Positions 33,078-42,094 of a stretch of DNA of 64,000 bases are shown here, one piece after another; position 1 is the stretch's first letter; each line of letters opens with the position of its first letter. A program made the position numbers and the translations under genes. Under the pieces are notes generated by a model. The model searched no databases. It saw nothing but the letters and a program-made list of their open reading frames with translations, and had not been told where the DNA came from. The stretch spans positions 111,751 to 175,750 of the forward strand of contig CAZSGM010000003.1 in the NCBI GenBank assembly GCA_964606505.1. Reading direction: 5' to 3'. This stretch comes from CAKVOD01 sp964606505. GTDB lineage: Bacteria; Bacillota; Clostridia; Christensenellales; UBA1242.

Positions 33078-33106
33078 ATTATACACCTATTATATGCGAT
33101 TGTCAA
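33078..33106 (-). promoter_or_regulatory. Sigma-A promoter of the hrcA operon
   Basis: TTGACA (33101-33106), 17 bases, TATAAT (33078-33083) on the minus strand: full consensus, immediately before CIRCE. Confidence 0.92.
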
Positions 33107-33300
33107 CTAAAAATTCGCACTTTTTTAATATTTTTAGAATATTTTTAGATTTTTTTTTAAATATTTTGAGAATGTTTGAATTTATAGCAATTTTTACATA
33201 ATCTCCAACAAAAATGTGGAATTCTTAAGCAAAACAACCCCTAAAACACCCAAAGCGCCCAAATTCTCATAAAAAATTTTGAAAAATTATCAAAAAACGC

Positions 33301-33329
33301 TTGCAATTTCAAAATACGTATGCTATACT
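33301..33329 (+). promoter_or_regulatory. Promoter of tRNA-Leu(AAG)
   Basis: TTGCAA (33301-33306), 17 bases, TATACT (33324-33329), with the tRNA starting 14 bases downstream. Confidence 0.7.
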
Positions 33330-33342
33330 AATAAGGTCAGTC

Positions 33343-33427
33343 GCGGTCGTGGCGGAATTGGCAGACGCGCAAGACTAAGGATCTTGTGAGTAACATCATG
33401 GAGGTTCAAGTCCTCTCGACCGCACCA
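33343..33427 (+). tRNA. tRNA-Leu (anticodon AAG)
   Basis: An 85-nt class II tRNA with acceptor GCGGTCG/CGACCGC, a long variable arm, T-arm GGTTCAAGTCC and encoded CCA. Anticodon stem CAAGA/TCTTG and loop CTAAGGA give anticodon AAG (33377-33379) with T33 and G37. It should read CUU, and CUC after A34-to-inosine editing. Confidence 0.94.
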
Positions 33428-33436
33428 AACAAGAAT

Positions 33437-33478
33437 AAAACGAACCTTGGGGTTAACTCAGGGTTCGTTTTTTGTTTT
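33437..33478 (+). terminator. Terminator of tRNA-Leu(AAG)
   Basis: Arms AAAACGAACC and GGTTCGTTTT around CTTGGGGTTAACTCAG with a trailing T-run. The sequence is clearly related to the tRNA-Leu(CAA) terminator at 2451-2494. Confidence 0.8.
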
Positions 33479-33547
33479 AGTGGTTATATAATAAATGATA
33501 GGATCAAGTAAATGGGGCTTTTTGTTTTGAGTTCACCTACTTTTAGT

Positions 33548-33579
33548 ATCTAGGCTACTCAAGCGTTTGAATTGCTTAG
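33548..33579 (+). repeat. Dispersed palindromic repeat, copy 2
   Basis: ATCTAGGCTACTCAAGCG followed by TTTGAATTGCTTAG and six Ts. It aligns end to end without gaps with the copies at 15683 and 42003. Confidence 0.6.
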
Positions 33580-33684
33580 CTTTTTTCACTCTTACCCCAA
33601 AATTTCTCACAACTTATTATTGTATGGTTACAATTAACATTGCCAGTTGAGCATAAAGCAGATTTAGTATTTTTTCTTTTGCTT

Positions 33685-34338
33685 TTACTTAACAAACTCT
33701 ACATCTGTTCCCGCGCCAATTTCAAAGTGGCACTTTGCAATTCCTAGGTCGATTTTCGTATAGAAACCTGTCCCTGCTTTGGCGACAACTTTGCCGTTGT
33801 CATAAACAAACTTAAATTTTTGTTGGTTCATTGCCGTTGGTGCGAGCAAGCTTGCCTCGACGCCGTTATTAAACCAATCGGGTGTTTCGCTAGACGCGTT
33901 GCTAACCTTATCCGCAGACTTAACAGAGTGCGCGTAACCCTGATTTTTGCCGTACCCCAACGCAATCACGCAATAAATTTTTTCGCCCTTTTGTTTTGCG
34001 ACTTTAGCCTTGCCTTTGCCGTATGTCAATGCAACCCAACAAGTGTTGAGCCCTAACTGTTGAGCCTGCAAAACAATCTTTTCGCCATAATAGCCGATTT
34101 CCTCGTCTTTGTTTTTTGCGGCGACAAGCGCAATATAGTTAGTTACGCCCTCAAACTTCCCGTAATGCGCCATAAAAGTGTTAAACGCATCGGGTTCGTC
34201 ATAGCACGCTTGGATATTTAACTCCGCTTCAGCGTTGGCTTTTGCTATGAGGTCGTCAAGTACTTGCCTTTTTTCTTCCTCGATTATCTTATCCTCATAT
34301 TGTCTAACTGAATGTCTGTTTTTCATAGTTTCTAACAT
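33685..34338 (-). CDS. Nitroreductase family protein
   Basis: The start is MLETMKNRHSVRQYED after ATAGGAGATGAAATT; a longer frame lacks a site (217 aa). RHSVRQYED is the FMN-binding N-terminal nitroreductase motif, and EKIVLQAQQLGLNTCWVALT is the helix shared by the family. The C-terminal GVEASLLAPTAMNQQKFKF repeats the second FMN-binding block. It likely reduces quinones, nitro or flavin substrates with NAD(P)H. It follows a MarR regulator on the same strand, a common arrangement for inducible detoxification. Confidence 0.87.
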   Translation of the reverse strand: MLETMKNRHSVRQYEDKIIEEEKRQVLDDLIAKANAEAELNIQACYDEPDAFNTFMAHYGKFEGVTNYIALVAAKNKDEEIGYYGEKIVLQAQQLGLNTCWVALTYGKGKAKVAKQKGEKIYCVIALGYGKNQGYAHSVKSADKVSNASSETPDWFNNGVEASLLAPTAMNQQKFKFVYDNGKVVAKAGTGFYTKIDLGIAKCHFEIGAGTDVEFVK

Positions 34339-34408
34339 AATTTCATCTCCTATAAGCGCATTGTATCTTGGGGAAACTATTTGCAAATGGAATGTGTGGC
34401 CTTGAATG

Positions 34409-34813
34409 TTAATCGCTTATCAGTTTGCAAATTAAATTGTAAAAATCCTGTCTTTCATTTTCATCCAATTTGCTCAACGCCCTATTGATAACTTCAAAAA
34501 TCCTTGCCTTTCTTGTAGCCAATACAGCTTCGCCTTCTTGAGTCAACTTTACAATGGTTTTTCGTGCGTCTGCGCTCGACTTGGATTTAGTTATGAGCCC
34601 CTTCTTTTCAAGAGTTTTCAAAACAACGGCAGTTCTTGCGGTTGTAACACCAAAGGTTTCGGAAATGTCCCCTGCAGAAAGTTCCTTATCTGATCCAGAT
34701 AAAATCCTCAAAACGTAATACATCCCTGAATAGCCCTCGTGTATTGTTTCGGTTATTCTTCTACATTTAGGGTCGCAAAACAAACAATAAAAGTCCTGTG
34801 CGGTTATTTTCAT
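34409..34813 (-). CDS. MarR family transcriptional regulator
   Basis: The start is MKITAQDFYCLFCDPKCRRI after GGAGGGAACG (134 aa). A winged helix-turn-helix occupies about residues 45-105 (LSAGDISETFGVTTARTAVV, then LEKKGLITKSKSSADARKT). The N-terminal CxxCxxx cysteines could sense oxidants. MarR proteins repress drug- or redox-response genes, and the downstream nitroreductase is the likely target, so autoregulation of the pair is expected. Confidence 0.88.
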   Translation of the reverse strand: MKITAQDFYCLFCDPKCRRITETIHEGYSGMYYVLRILSGSDKELSAGDISETFGVTTARTAVVLKTLEKKGLITKSKSSADARKTIVKLTQEGEAVLATRKARIFEVINRALSKLDENERQDFYNLICKLISD

Positions 34814-35020
34814 CGTTCCCTCCAAATATCTAACAATGTTAGGCATATTATCTCACAATTAACCAACCTAAGTCAAATGTTTTGTAACAATTTATTTGAA
34901 TTCTTGCATTAATTGCAACTAAAATCTTTGTCATAAAACAAAAAAAACTTAGATTTAAGCCAAAATACGCAATTAAAGCAGAATTCTAATTAAGTATAGT
35001 AAAATAGGTTTACTACAAAA

Positions 35021-35704
35021 TCATCGGTTTTTATCTATTGTATTTTCATTGTTATGTTGATTAGTCGATTCACTTTCTAGCGGGTTGTAAACTGTGTAAA
35101 CATTGCCGTCTGGCGATTTCTCGAAGGAGCGCTTGACGTTCGTCAACATTTCTTTCCCGTCGTACTCAATCACAGTTGTTGCGCTAATGTTGAGCATACG
35201 CGTGTTGATAACCCTATCAAATGCGCTGTGGATAACGTTTTTAAACGCGTTCCCTACGCTAAGCTGGTAAGTTATGTTAACTGAGTGCAACACCTTATTG
35301 TTTTTCGCTAAAAACACCTCGTTTTTGATGTTTGCTCGCTCTTTGGGCGAAATAAAGCGCACTTTGTTGTCAAACAAATAAACGACGTCCAGTCCGATTA
35401 TTGAGATGTTTGTACAGTTGCAAATTATGATTTTAGCGTCATTAATCTTATTGAGCGCGTCGTAATTACCCTTTTTGAGCAGTTGTCGCTTAATAAAATT
35501 ATTGTCGACTATTTCGCTTTGCTCCCCGTTAACCACGATAATGGGGCTGAGCAAAAAGTTGTTCAACTCCTCTTTCGTTTGCTTTTTAACGAGCACGTCT
35601 GTAAGATACCTAGCCTCGTCGGCAGGCAGCAAATCTTTCAGCAAATTAAAAACCGCTGTCGAATAAAACTCTTCATTTTTGTATTGGTTTGTAATATTAA
35701 TCAC
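35021..35704 (-). CDS. Conserved-looking hypothetical protein, 227 aa
   Basis: A soluble alpha/beta protein beginning MINITNQYKNEEFYSTAVFN. Charged helices come first (LLPADEARYLTDVLVKKQTK), then strand-rich central parts (DAKIIICNCTNISIIGLDVV, DNKVRFISPKERANIKNE) and a polar disordered tail ending NENTIDKNR. No family or catalytic motif is recognised. It stands alone, about 200 bases from its neighbours on each side. The frame is complete and its codon use matches nearby genes. Confidence 0.65.
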   Translation of the reverse strand: MINITNQYKNEEFYSTAVFNLLKDLLPADEARYLTDVLVKKQTKEELNNFLLSPIIVVNGEQSEIVDNNFIKRQLLKKGNYDALNKINDAKIIICNCTNISIIGLDVVYLFDNKVRFISPKERANIKNEVFLAKNNKVLHSVNITYQLSVGNAFKNVIHSAFDRVINTRMLNISATTVIEYDGKEMLTNVKRSFEKSPDGNVYTVYNPLESESTNQHNNENTIDKNR

Positions 35705-35917
35705 TTTTCCCTCTTCTTTGCTTTATTATAACATACATAGTTTTACTTGTCAATATGCAAGTTTTTATCATTTTGCCTAAACTTGCGAACCCGACAAAAT
35801 AAACCACTGGAAAGGTCAAAAAAGCGCACGGCAGCGGCAAAAGTGCTACTGGTGCGCTATTATTACAAGTTAGCTAAAACGCCATCACGCGGCGTCTAGC
35901 GAAGTTTAAACTCTCAA

Positions 35918-36451
35918 TTAAAAGTTATCCTTTGCAACCTCAAAGAATGAACGCGGGTGTGCGCAAACTGGGCAAACTTCAGGAGCCTGCTTAGAAAGCG
36001 TCCTAAAACCACAGTTGCGGCAAACCCAAACAACCTCTTGCTCCTTTTCAAAAACTTTGTTGTTTTGCAAGTTTGAAAGAAGTGCCTTGTAGCGTTTTTC
36101 ATGTTCTTCTTCGATTTTTGCAACGCCTTCAAACATCTCTGCGATGTCGTCAAAGCCCTCTTTGCGTGCCTCTCCAGCAAATTGCTTGTACATATCGGTC
36201 CATTCGTAGTTTTCGCCGTTTGCTGCGTCCTCGAGGTTTTGCTCGGTTGAGCCGATACCGTGAACCAACTTGAACCACATTTTTGCGTGTTCCTTTTCGT
36301 TGCCAGCGGTTTCCTCAAAAATTTGCGCAATCTGCTCGTAGCCTTCCTTGCGCGCCTTGCTAGCGTAGTATGTATACTTGTTTCTTGCTTGACTTTCGCC
36401 TGCGAATGCCTGCCACAAGTTTTGTTCTGTTTTTGTTCCTTTTAATTCCAT
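35918..36451 (-). CDS. Rubrerythrin
   Basis: A 177-residue protein. The N-terminal ferritin-like diiron domain contains ExxH-type ligands in FAGESQARNKY, NEKEHAKMWF and KIEEEHEKRYKALL. The C-terminal rubredoxin domain has CRNCG and CPVCAHPRSFFE, binding one iron through four Cys. It detoxifies hydrogen peroxide in anaerobes using reduced rubredoxin. Domain order and length are standard. It is monocistronic as far as can be seen. Confidence 0.95.
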   Translation of the reverse strand: MELKGTKTEQNLWQAFAGESQARNKYTYYASKARKEGYEQIAQIFEETAGNEKEHAKMWFKLVHGIGSTEQNLEDAANGENYEWTDMYKQFAGEARKEGFDDIAEMFEGVAKIEEEHEKRYKALLSNLQNNKVFEKEQEVVWVCRNCGFRTLSKQAPEVCPVCAHPRSFFEVAKDNF

Positions 36452-36647
36452 AACGTTCTCCTAATGTTGATTTTACCGCAAAATCAGCGCGGAGGCGACA
36501 AACTCCTGCACTTATCCCCTTGTTCCGCCGTCGATTTTCAGTTAATTTACGCTACATTTTACCATATTGCAAGTTTATTTGCAAATATTTTGCGGCTAAA
36601 TTGAAACTTTTTTTTGTTATATGCCACCCCGAAAGCCGCAACGCGTT

Positions 36648-37913
36648 TTAGTCGTCGAGTGGTGGCTTTATGTTAGTTTCGCAGTAATAAACCCTGTCTT
36701 TGAGCGAATCGGGCAGGTACTGCTGCTCAACGTACCCTCCGTAGTTGTGTGGGTACTTGTATTGCGAAGTCTCGCTCTTAGGTGCGTAGGTTTTGTCTTT
36801 CAAGTAAACGGGGATTGCGTCGTCTTTTGAGTAGCGCAAGTCCTCTAACACTGCCTCCATTGCGCGGTAGACGGCATTTGACTTAGGGGCATTGCAGATG
36901 TAAATTGTCGCGTGGCAAAGTGAAAGTCGCGCTTCTGGCAGCCCGATGTTTTTTAGTGCTTCCATTGCGCTAACCGCAACAACCAGTGCGTTACTATCCG
37001 CCATTCCAACGTCCTCAGAGGCGTGCGCTATCAGCCTGCGTGCTATCAACATCGGATCGCAACCGCTTTCAAGTAGCCTCATACAATAATAAACCCCTGC
37101 ATTAGGGTCGCTCCCCCGCAGCGACTTACAAAACGCGCTCAGCAGGTCATAATACAGGTTTTCGTCCAATGCCAAACTCTTTTTCTGCAGGCAGTTTTTA
37201 ATAGTTTCAATGTCAATAACTGTTTGCCCACTTTCATCCTCGTTTGTTGTCATAGTCGCAAGTTCAACGGTGTTTAGCATTGCGCGCACGTCGCCATCGC
37301 AAACTTTCAGCACGTACTCTTTGGCGTCGTCGTTCATCTTGACGTTGTACTTCCCGAGTCCCCTTTCTTTATCAACTAGCGCGCGCTCAAGTACGGGGCG
37401 CATATCGTCAGGCGTGAGTTTCTTAAATTCATAAACTTGGCAGCGCGACAAAATCGCACGCGTGAGTGCAACGCTTGGGTTCTCAGTAGTTGAGCCAATA
37501 AAAATAATACTACCGTCCTCAATACTTGCAAGCAAACTATCAAGTTGCGCCTTGTTGAACCTGTGGCACTCGTCAAGCAGCAAATACGTGCGTACGCCGT
37601 ATAAATTCATTGCGTCCTTTGCTTTGCGGATAACCTCTTTAACATCCGCAACCCCGCAGGAAACGGCGTTTAGTTTTGCGAACTCTCCGCCGCACGTCTT
37701 ACTGATTATGTTCACAAGCGTGGTTTTGCCACACCCTGGGGGTCCCCAAAAAATCATACTGCCAACCCTGTCCGCCCTAATAACACGCTCAAGCGGCAAG
37801 CCTTTCCCTAAAATGTGCTTCTGCCCGCAAAACTCGTCCAAACTTTGCGGGCGCATTCGGTCTGCAAGTGGCGAAAACTTTGCCTCGCGGTTCATTGAAA
37901 ATAAATCTTCCAT
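36648..37913 (-). CDS. rarA: Replication-associated recombination AAA+ protein RarA
   Basis: A 421-residue protein (MgsA/WRNIP1 family). RMRPQSLDEFCGQKHILGKG leads to Walker A in WGPPGCGKTT, Walker B in LLLDECHRFNKAQ, sensor GSTTENPSVAL and the C-terminal tetramerisation domain (DDAIPVYLKD). It acts at stalled replication forks with SSB and RecA. It stands alone on the minus strand between rubrerythrin and the unknown 697-aa gene. Length is typical. Confidence 0.95.
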   Translation of the reverse strand: MEDLFSMNREAKFSPLADRMRPQSLDEFCGQKHILGKGLPLERVIRADRVGSMIFWGPPGCGKTTLVNIISKTCGGEFAKLNAVSCGVADVKEVIRKAKDAMNLYGVRTYLLLDECHRFNKAQLDSLLASIEDGSIIFIGSTTENPSVALTRAILSRCQVYEFKKLTPDDMRPVLERALVDKERGLGKYNVKMNDDAKEYVLKVCDGDVRAMLNTVELATMTTNEDESGQTVIDIETIKNCLQKKSLALDENLYYDLLSAFCKSLRGSDPNAGVYYCMRLLESGCDPMLIARRLIAHASEDVGMADSNALVVAVSAMEALKNIGLPEARLSLCHATIYICNAPKSNAVYRAMEAVLEDLRYSKDDAIPVYLKDKTYAPKSETSQYKYPHNYGGYVEQQYLPDSLKDRVYYCETNIKPPLDD

Positions 37914-38208
37914 AACTTTATCCTTTTATCTTATTCTTATAATATAGCACATTTTAAGATTTTTGTAAAACATAAAACGTATTTATAACTATTTTGACTC
38001 AAAAATTTAAGGCGCTATGGCAAATGTTGAGTTAAACAACTAATGCTTCCTGCGTTGCGGGCTGTAAATGAGCGCTTTCGTAGCATTTTAGCAGTTGAAA
38101 AAGCTTGATTTGAATACCCAAACAACGCAAAGTTTGAGATTTCTTATTTTTCTATCCCACCGCAACGCTATTTTGCAGCCTTTTAATAAAGTCTTAAGGA
38201 AAACTATT

Positions 38209-40302
38209 TTAATAAATTTGCAAATTTGTGGCAACATCCTTGAGGTTGAGCGGCAAAAACAAATTTGCGTTAATTTTAAGGTCGCCCTCAATTGTTTTTA
38301 GTTCGCTTCCGTTTAGATAAATGTGGACGGTCTGCGCGCCGCAATTAAGCGTGAACGTGTTATCATATGCGCATACGTCGCCCTTAAATCTAAAGCAACC
38401 GCTTCTGATTTCAAGTAAATTCTCGAGCAAAAACTCGTAATTAAAGAGCGTTGGCTCAAATTTTGATATTAAATCGTCATATTTTTGTGGGGGCAATTGA
38501 AAAACCACAGGCAGTGCACCCTGAAGTTGGCTCTTTATGTGTGATAGCAAACCTGAAAACTCGGCGAAAGTACTGACGCGCTGCAAATTGGTTGCGTGTA
38601 GATAAACCATATATTTTTGGTCGTTTTGCAAACTCTTTTTACATAAGTTAAAACACGTGTAGATGTTATTGATTATATCCGTTTTAAGATGCGCCAAATA
38701 CGCCTCAGAAGTGCCTCTTTGTACAATATATTTAACTAAATAATAGTAACTAACAAGCCGAGACGATACATCCGCATACTTTGCAACAAACGACTCAAAT
38801 GCAGCAAAAAAGTTGGGCTTATCAATGGCAAAAATCAACGAAACTGCTGGGCATTTGGCGATTGCACTATCAATGTCACAAAGCAAACGCGCGCTGTCCT
38901 CCCAAAAGTTGATAAACAATGTCTTATATGAGTCGTTACGAACTTTGTCGACCAAACATTCATAGTAGTTTTTCTTGCGCAATTTGGGGCTTTTCACAAG
39001 GCAAATGACCGCGTCGCGAAACTGCAGTTTCCCCTCTTCAAGCTTGAACGGCGACGAAAAATTGTAGTAAACTCTTTCTTGCGTGTTTTCAAGTTTTAGC
39101 GAGTTGCCCAGCTTGCGGAAATTGTCGAACTCTAAAAAATCTGGGCACGCGTTGCGAGCGAAAAAACTGTAATTGTCTAGCGTCGCTAGGTCAACAAAGT
39201 GCTCCCATTGCCCGCTGCTCGCGCTTTGGCACTTTGCGATTGCGGGAGTTGGCACGCGGCTTAATAAGAAATTGGCAACATTTAGCGGTAACGCATAGAA
39301 ATTGCAGAACTTCACACAGCCGCGCGGCTTTGGGTGCGCTGTTTTGTAGAAAAACGCAGGCAAAACGCCGAAATGACTGTAAAAGTCCACTGCGCCTGCA
39401 ATTTTCTTGTAATTATTATAGTCGGCACTATTAAAAAGCGTGAAAAACACAAGGTTTTTGTAATCGGCGTGCAGTTGTTTGCAGACTTTCTGAACCTTAG
39501 CGAAATGTGCAAAACTTGTAAGCGTTTGCGCGGTCAGTTTGCTAACTAAGCGGCTAAAATGCGGGCGCGGAGTAGCAAAAAACTGTACGGCAAATGCGGG
39601 ACTGCATTTTTTGCTGGAGCGCGCGGTGTTTTGTGCGGAAAAGTGGAGTTTTAGAGAGATTTTTTGAGCTTTTGCTGTGCTGAAACTGAGCGCAATGCTG
39701 CGATTTGTTTTTTCTTTAATGACGCTTTGGTTTGTTGAGTAAAAAACGGCTAGGCCATTTATAAGAAAGTGCGATTTGCCGTGCTTTAGTTTGACATCGC
39801 AGGCGGCGAATGCAACGGTTAAATTTAGTTGGTCGGCGGCAGGTGCAGGCGTTGTCGCTTGCACGACGAGTTCAAAATTGCTTGAAACTGTCAGCGAAAC
39901 GGCGAACCTGCCGACGCGCGTACTGTAGTTTAGCACTCCCCCACGCTTTGAAAAGTCGCCTAAAGTGAGTGTTTTGCTCTCGCTAAGCGTTGAGAGCGTA
40001 AACTTTAGTTTAAACTCCCCAACCCGCGGGCAAACTACTGTGTCGCGAAAAATCAGCGTTTTGAGGTTTTGCAAATACACATATTGAGGCACACAAACAA
40101 TCCCTCGCGTGGCGTTCACAAATTTGCGTAATTTTAGCACGCAGCCGCACGCGCGCAATCTCAAACGCGCGACGGTTCTTACTCGCTTAAGTCTCTTAAA
40201 TACGTCCAAATTCCAAAACAGCCAGCGATTTTGCGCCAAAAACTCCGCATAAATAAGCACACAAAGCACTGCAATCGCCAAAAATAAAATGCCAATAACC
40301 AT
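38209..40302 (-). CDS. Unknown membrane-anchored protein, 697 aa
   Basis: Begins with one membrane helix (MVIGILFLAIAVLCVLIYAE), then a very basic segment (FKRLKRVRTVARLRLRACG). The rest is soluble, with an early beta-rich part and a later mixed part (YLVKYIVQRGTSEAYLAHLK; PVVFQLPPQKYDDLISKFEP). It is unusually rich in Cys, Phe and Ala for this genome and GC-richer in its first third. No family or catalytic motif is recognised. The neighbouring intergenic regions are gene-free. The start has only a weak site (CAGGTT). Confidence 0.6.
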   Translation of the reverse strand: MVIGILFLAIAVLCVLIYAEFLAQNRWLFWNLDVFKRLKRVRTVARLRLRACGCVLKLRKFVNATRGIVCVPQYVYLQNLKTLIFRDTVVCPRVGEFKLKFTLSTLSESKTLTLGDFSKRGGVLNYSTRVGRFAVSLTVSSNFELVVQATTPAPAADQLNLTVAFAACDVKLKHGKSHFLINGLAVFYSTNQSVIKEKTNRSIALSFSTAKAQKISLKLHFSAQNTARSSKKCSPAFAVQFFATPRPHFSRLVSKLTAQTLTSFAHFAKVQKVCKQLHADYKNLVFFTLFNSADYNNYKKIAGAVDFYSHFGVLPAFFYKTAHPKPRGCVKFCNFYALPLNVANFLLSRVPTPAIAKCQSASSGQWEHFVDLATLDNYSFFARNACPDFLEFDNFRKLGNSLKLENTQERVYYNFSSPFKLEEGKLQFRDAVICLVKSPKLRKKNYYECLVDKVRNDSYKTLFINFWEDSARLLCDIDSAIAKCPAVSLIFAIDKPNFFAAFESFVAKYADVSSRLVSYYYLVKYIVQRGTSEAYLAHLKTDIINNIYTCFNLCKKSLQNDQKYMVYLHATNLQRVSTFAEFSGLLSHIKSQLQGALPVVFQLPPQKYDDLISKFEPTLFNYEFLLENLLEIRSGCFRFKGDVCAYDNTFTLNCGAQTVHIYLNGSELKTIEGDLKINANLFLPLNLKDVATNLQIY

Positions 40303-40642
40303 AACCTGATTATTGACATTTTGAGGTGCTTTAACCGCTTATTGTGCATTTTAAATTTTTAACCTGTGCTGCAAATCCCGCTATATCACAATTGCGTTAC
40401 TCCAACTGCCCGCACCTATGAGAGTTAATGGATATAATTCTGTTTGCGTCGTAACACTACCCTTTACAATGTAAGCCTTTATTTGCAGTTTTTTTGCCGC
40501 AAAAGTTGTTGCGCAAATTCTCACTTGTAAAGTGTTGTAGCACAAGTTGTTACAACGCAAACATATGTTGTGTGCTGTGAACTAAAAGTTTGCGCGCAAA
40601 ATATTTGCTATATGCTGAAAGTTTAACAAGCGAAGGTTTTTA
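40303..40642. other. Gene-free intergenic region
   Basis: A region of 340 bases with no supported gene, tRNA or strong hairpin. It contains short GC-richer stretches and AT-rich runs on both strands. It separates the 697-aa gene from the broken surface-protein gene. Confidence 0.5.
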
Positions 40643-41635
40643 TTAAACACAAATATAACTGTTCAGTTCGCCACCCCCCGAAACAGCTATTGTTACTGTT
40701 TTGCTTGGGGATGTTGTCGTAAATGTAATACGCGTTTTGTTCGCTTGTCCGTTTAGTGTTAACTGCCACAAATATGGCTTACTCACAAGCAAAATGTACT
40801 CACAATCTCTCTGCAAAGTCAAATCAAATGTTTGCTCCGTTTCTTCTTTCTTTACAAAGATTGAGTATGACTCAGCGTAGCCGCCTGTTTCATTTTCACG
40901 CAAGACATAAACCATTATTCCCCAGTCTTGTGCAGAGGTTGAGTCTGCCGAAAATGTCGTTTTGAAAGTAACTTGGCAAACTGGCTCTCCAACTGCATAC
41001 TTGATGGCTACATTTGTTTGCGGTTCGGAAATCGTTATTTGTGTAGTTTTTTGCAAGCCACTTTGAGTTGTGTTTGAGATGGTGTACTTACATACCCCAT
41101 CTATTGAGTGCGTTCCTGCCGACGATGCCACAGAGGAATTATTGATTAAAAATTTATTAATCTCTTTCGACGCGTCATAGGTTAATGTTATTGTGGTAGA
41201 ATTATAATTGCTTGATACTGTTGACGCGTTTGAAGTTGTTTTTGCTAGATAGCGATAATTGCTTGACGAACTCGGTATCCCTGTTACACCATTTGTAAAT
41301 CCTAAAGTTACCGCCGTGTCGTTTGATGAGTCGGCAATCGCTGAAACTTTTGCAAGTTTGTCGTCAGCGAGTTTTCCCAAATCTAGGTGAAGCGCAGGGC
41401 GTACTTGTCCCGCACTATCATAAGCATCAGCAAAATAAACTTTGCCGTCATAATAAATGACCATTGCAGTCGTCCCAAAGTCCGATGGTGGATATGAAGA
41501 ACGCAACCAAGTAAAGTGCCCCGCTCGGTCGTACCCATTGAGTTCCCATAGCCCACTGCGCCCATCCGATGAACTCCCAGATGTCCCATTATTTATAGTT
41601 GCAGACGCTGCATTACTGTTAGTTAGATAACTCAC
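40643..41635 (-). pseudogene. Truncated surface/secreted protein gene
   Basis: The frame opens at GTG without a signal peptide or ribosome binding site in frame. A good AGGAGAACA site with ATG (41649) lies just upstream, but that frame closes after five codons, so the 5' end looks broken. The product has an N-terminal block (LWELNGYDRAGHFTWLRSSY, then RPALHLDLGKL) typical of DUF6273-type modules in clostridial surface proteins. A beta-rich Ser/Thr-rich domain and InlB-like strands follow. The missing export signal means it is unlikely to reach the surface. A frameshift or deletion of the start is the simplest explanation. Confidence 0.6.
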
Positions 41636-42094
41636 TGCCCCATCAACATTGTTCTCCTATTATTCTTAATTAATTTTACTAACAATATTTTTGTTCTTTC
41701 TGAAATTTACTGGACTACCACGCAAAACACGCAGTTACGCAATCAGTATTTCAGCAATGTAAAATGTTATCACTCGAAGCACATTTTTAGTGCTCATAAT
41801 TGGGTATAAAACAATTATTAAAGTAAAAGCATAAATATTGCGTACAAAATTATTTTTTACAATTTTATTGTACCACACCAACAAAAAAAAATATCAAACA
41901 TTTTAACGTACTTGATACTTTTTTATTGACAATTATTAAGGGTTTTACTAAATATTGAAGTCGAGCAACTAAAAACATCGTAACTAAAATTTATTTTTTT
42001 ATATCCCAACAATTCAAATACTTGAATTTATTAGTTTTTTTATCTTCGCCGCAATATTTATTATGCAACACTATTAAATAATAGTATTAATTCC
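41636..42094. other. AT-rich intergenic region
   Basis: A region of 459 bases with no supported gene. It contains the third copy of the dispersed palindrome (42003-42034) and possible weak promoter-like TTGACA/TACAAT fragments. A short leftward frame beginning MSTKNVLRVITF, 20 codons long, has no support. Confidence 0.5.
42003..42034 (+). repeat. Dispersed palindromic repeat, copy 3
   Basis: ATCCCAACAATTCAAATA followed by CTTGAATTTATTAG and seven Ts. It aligns with copies at 15683 and 33548 with the same length and T-run. Confidence 0.6.
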
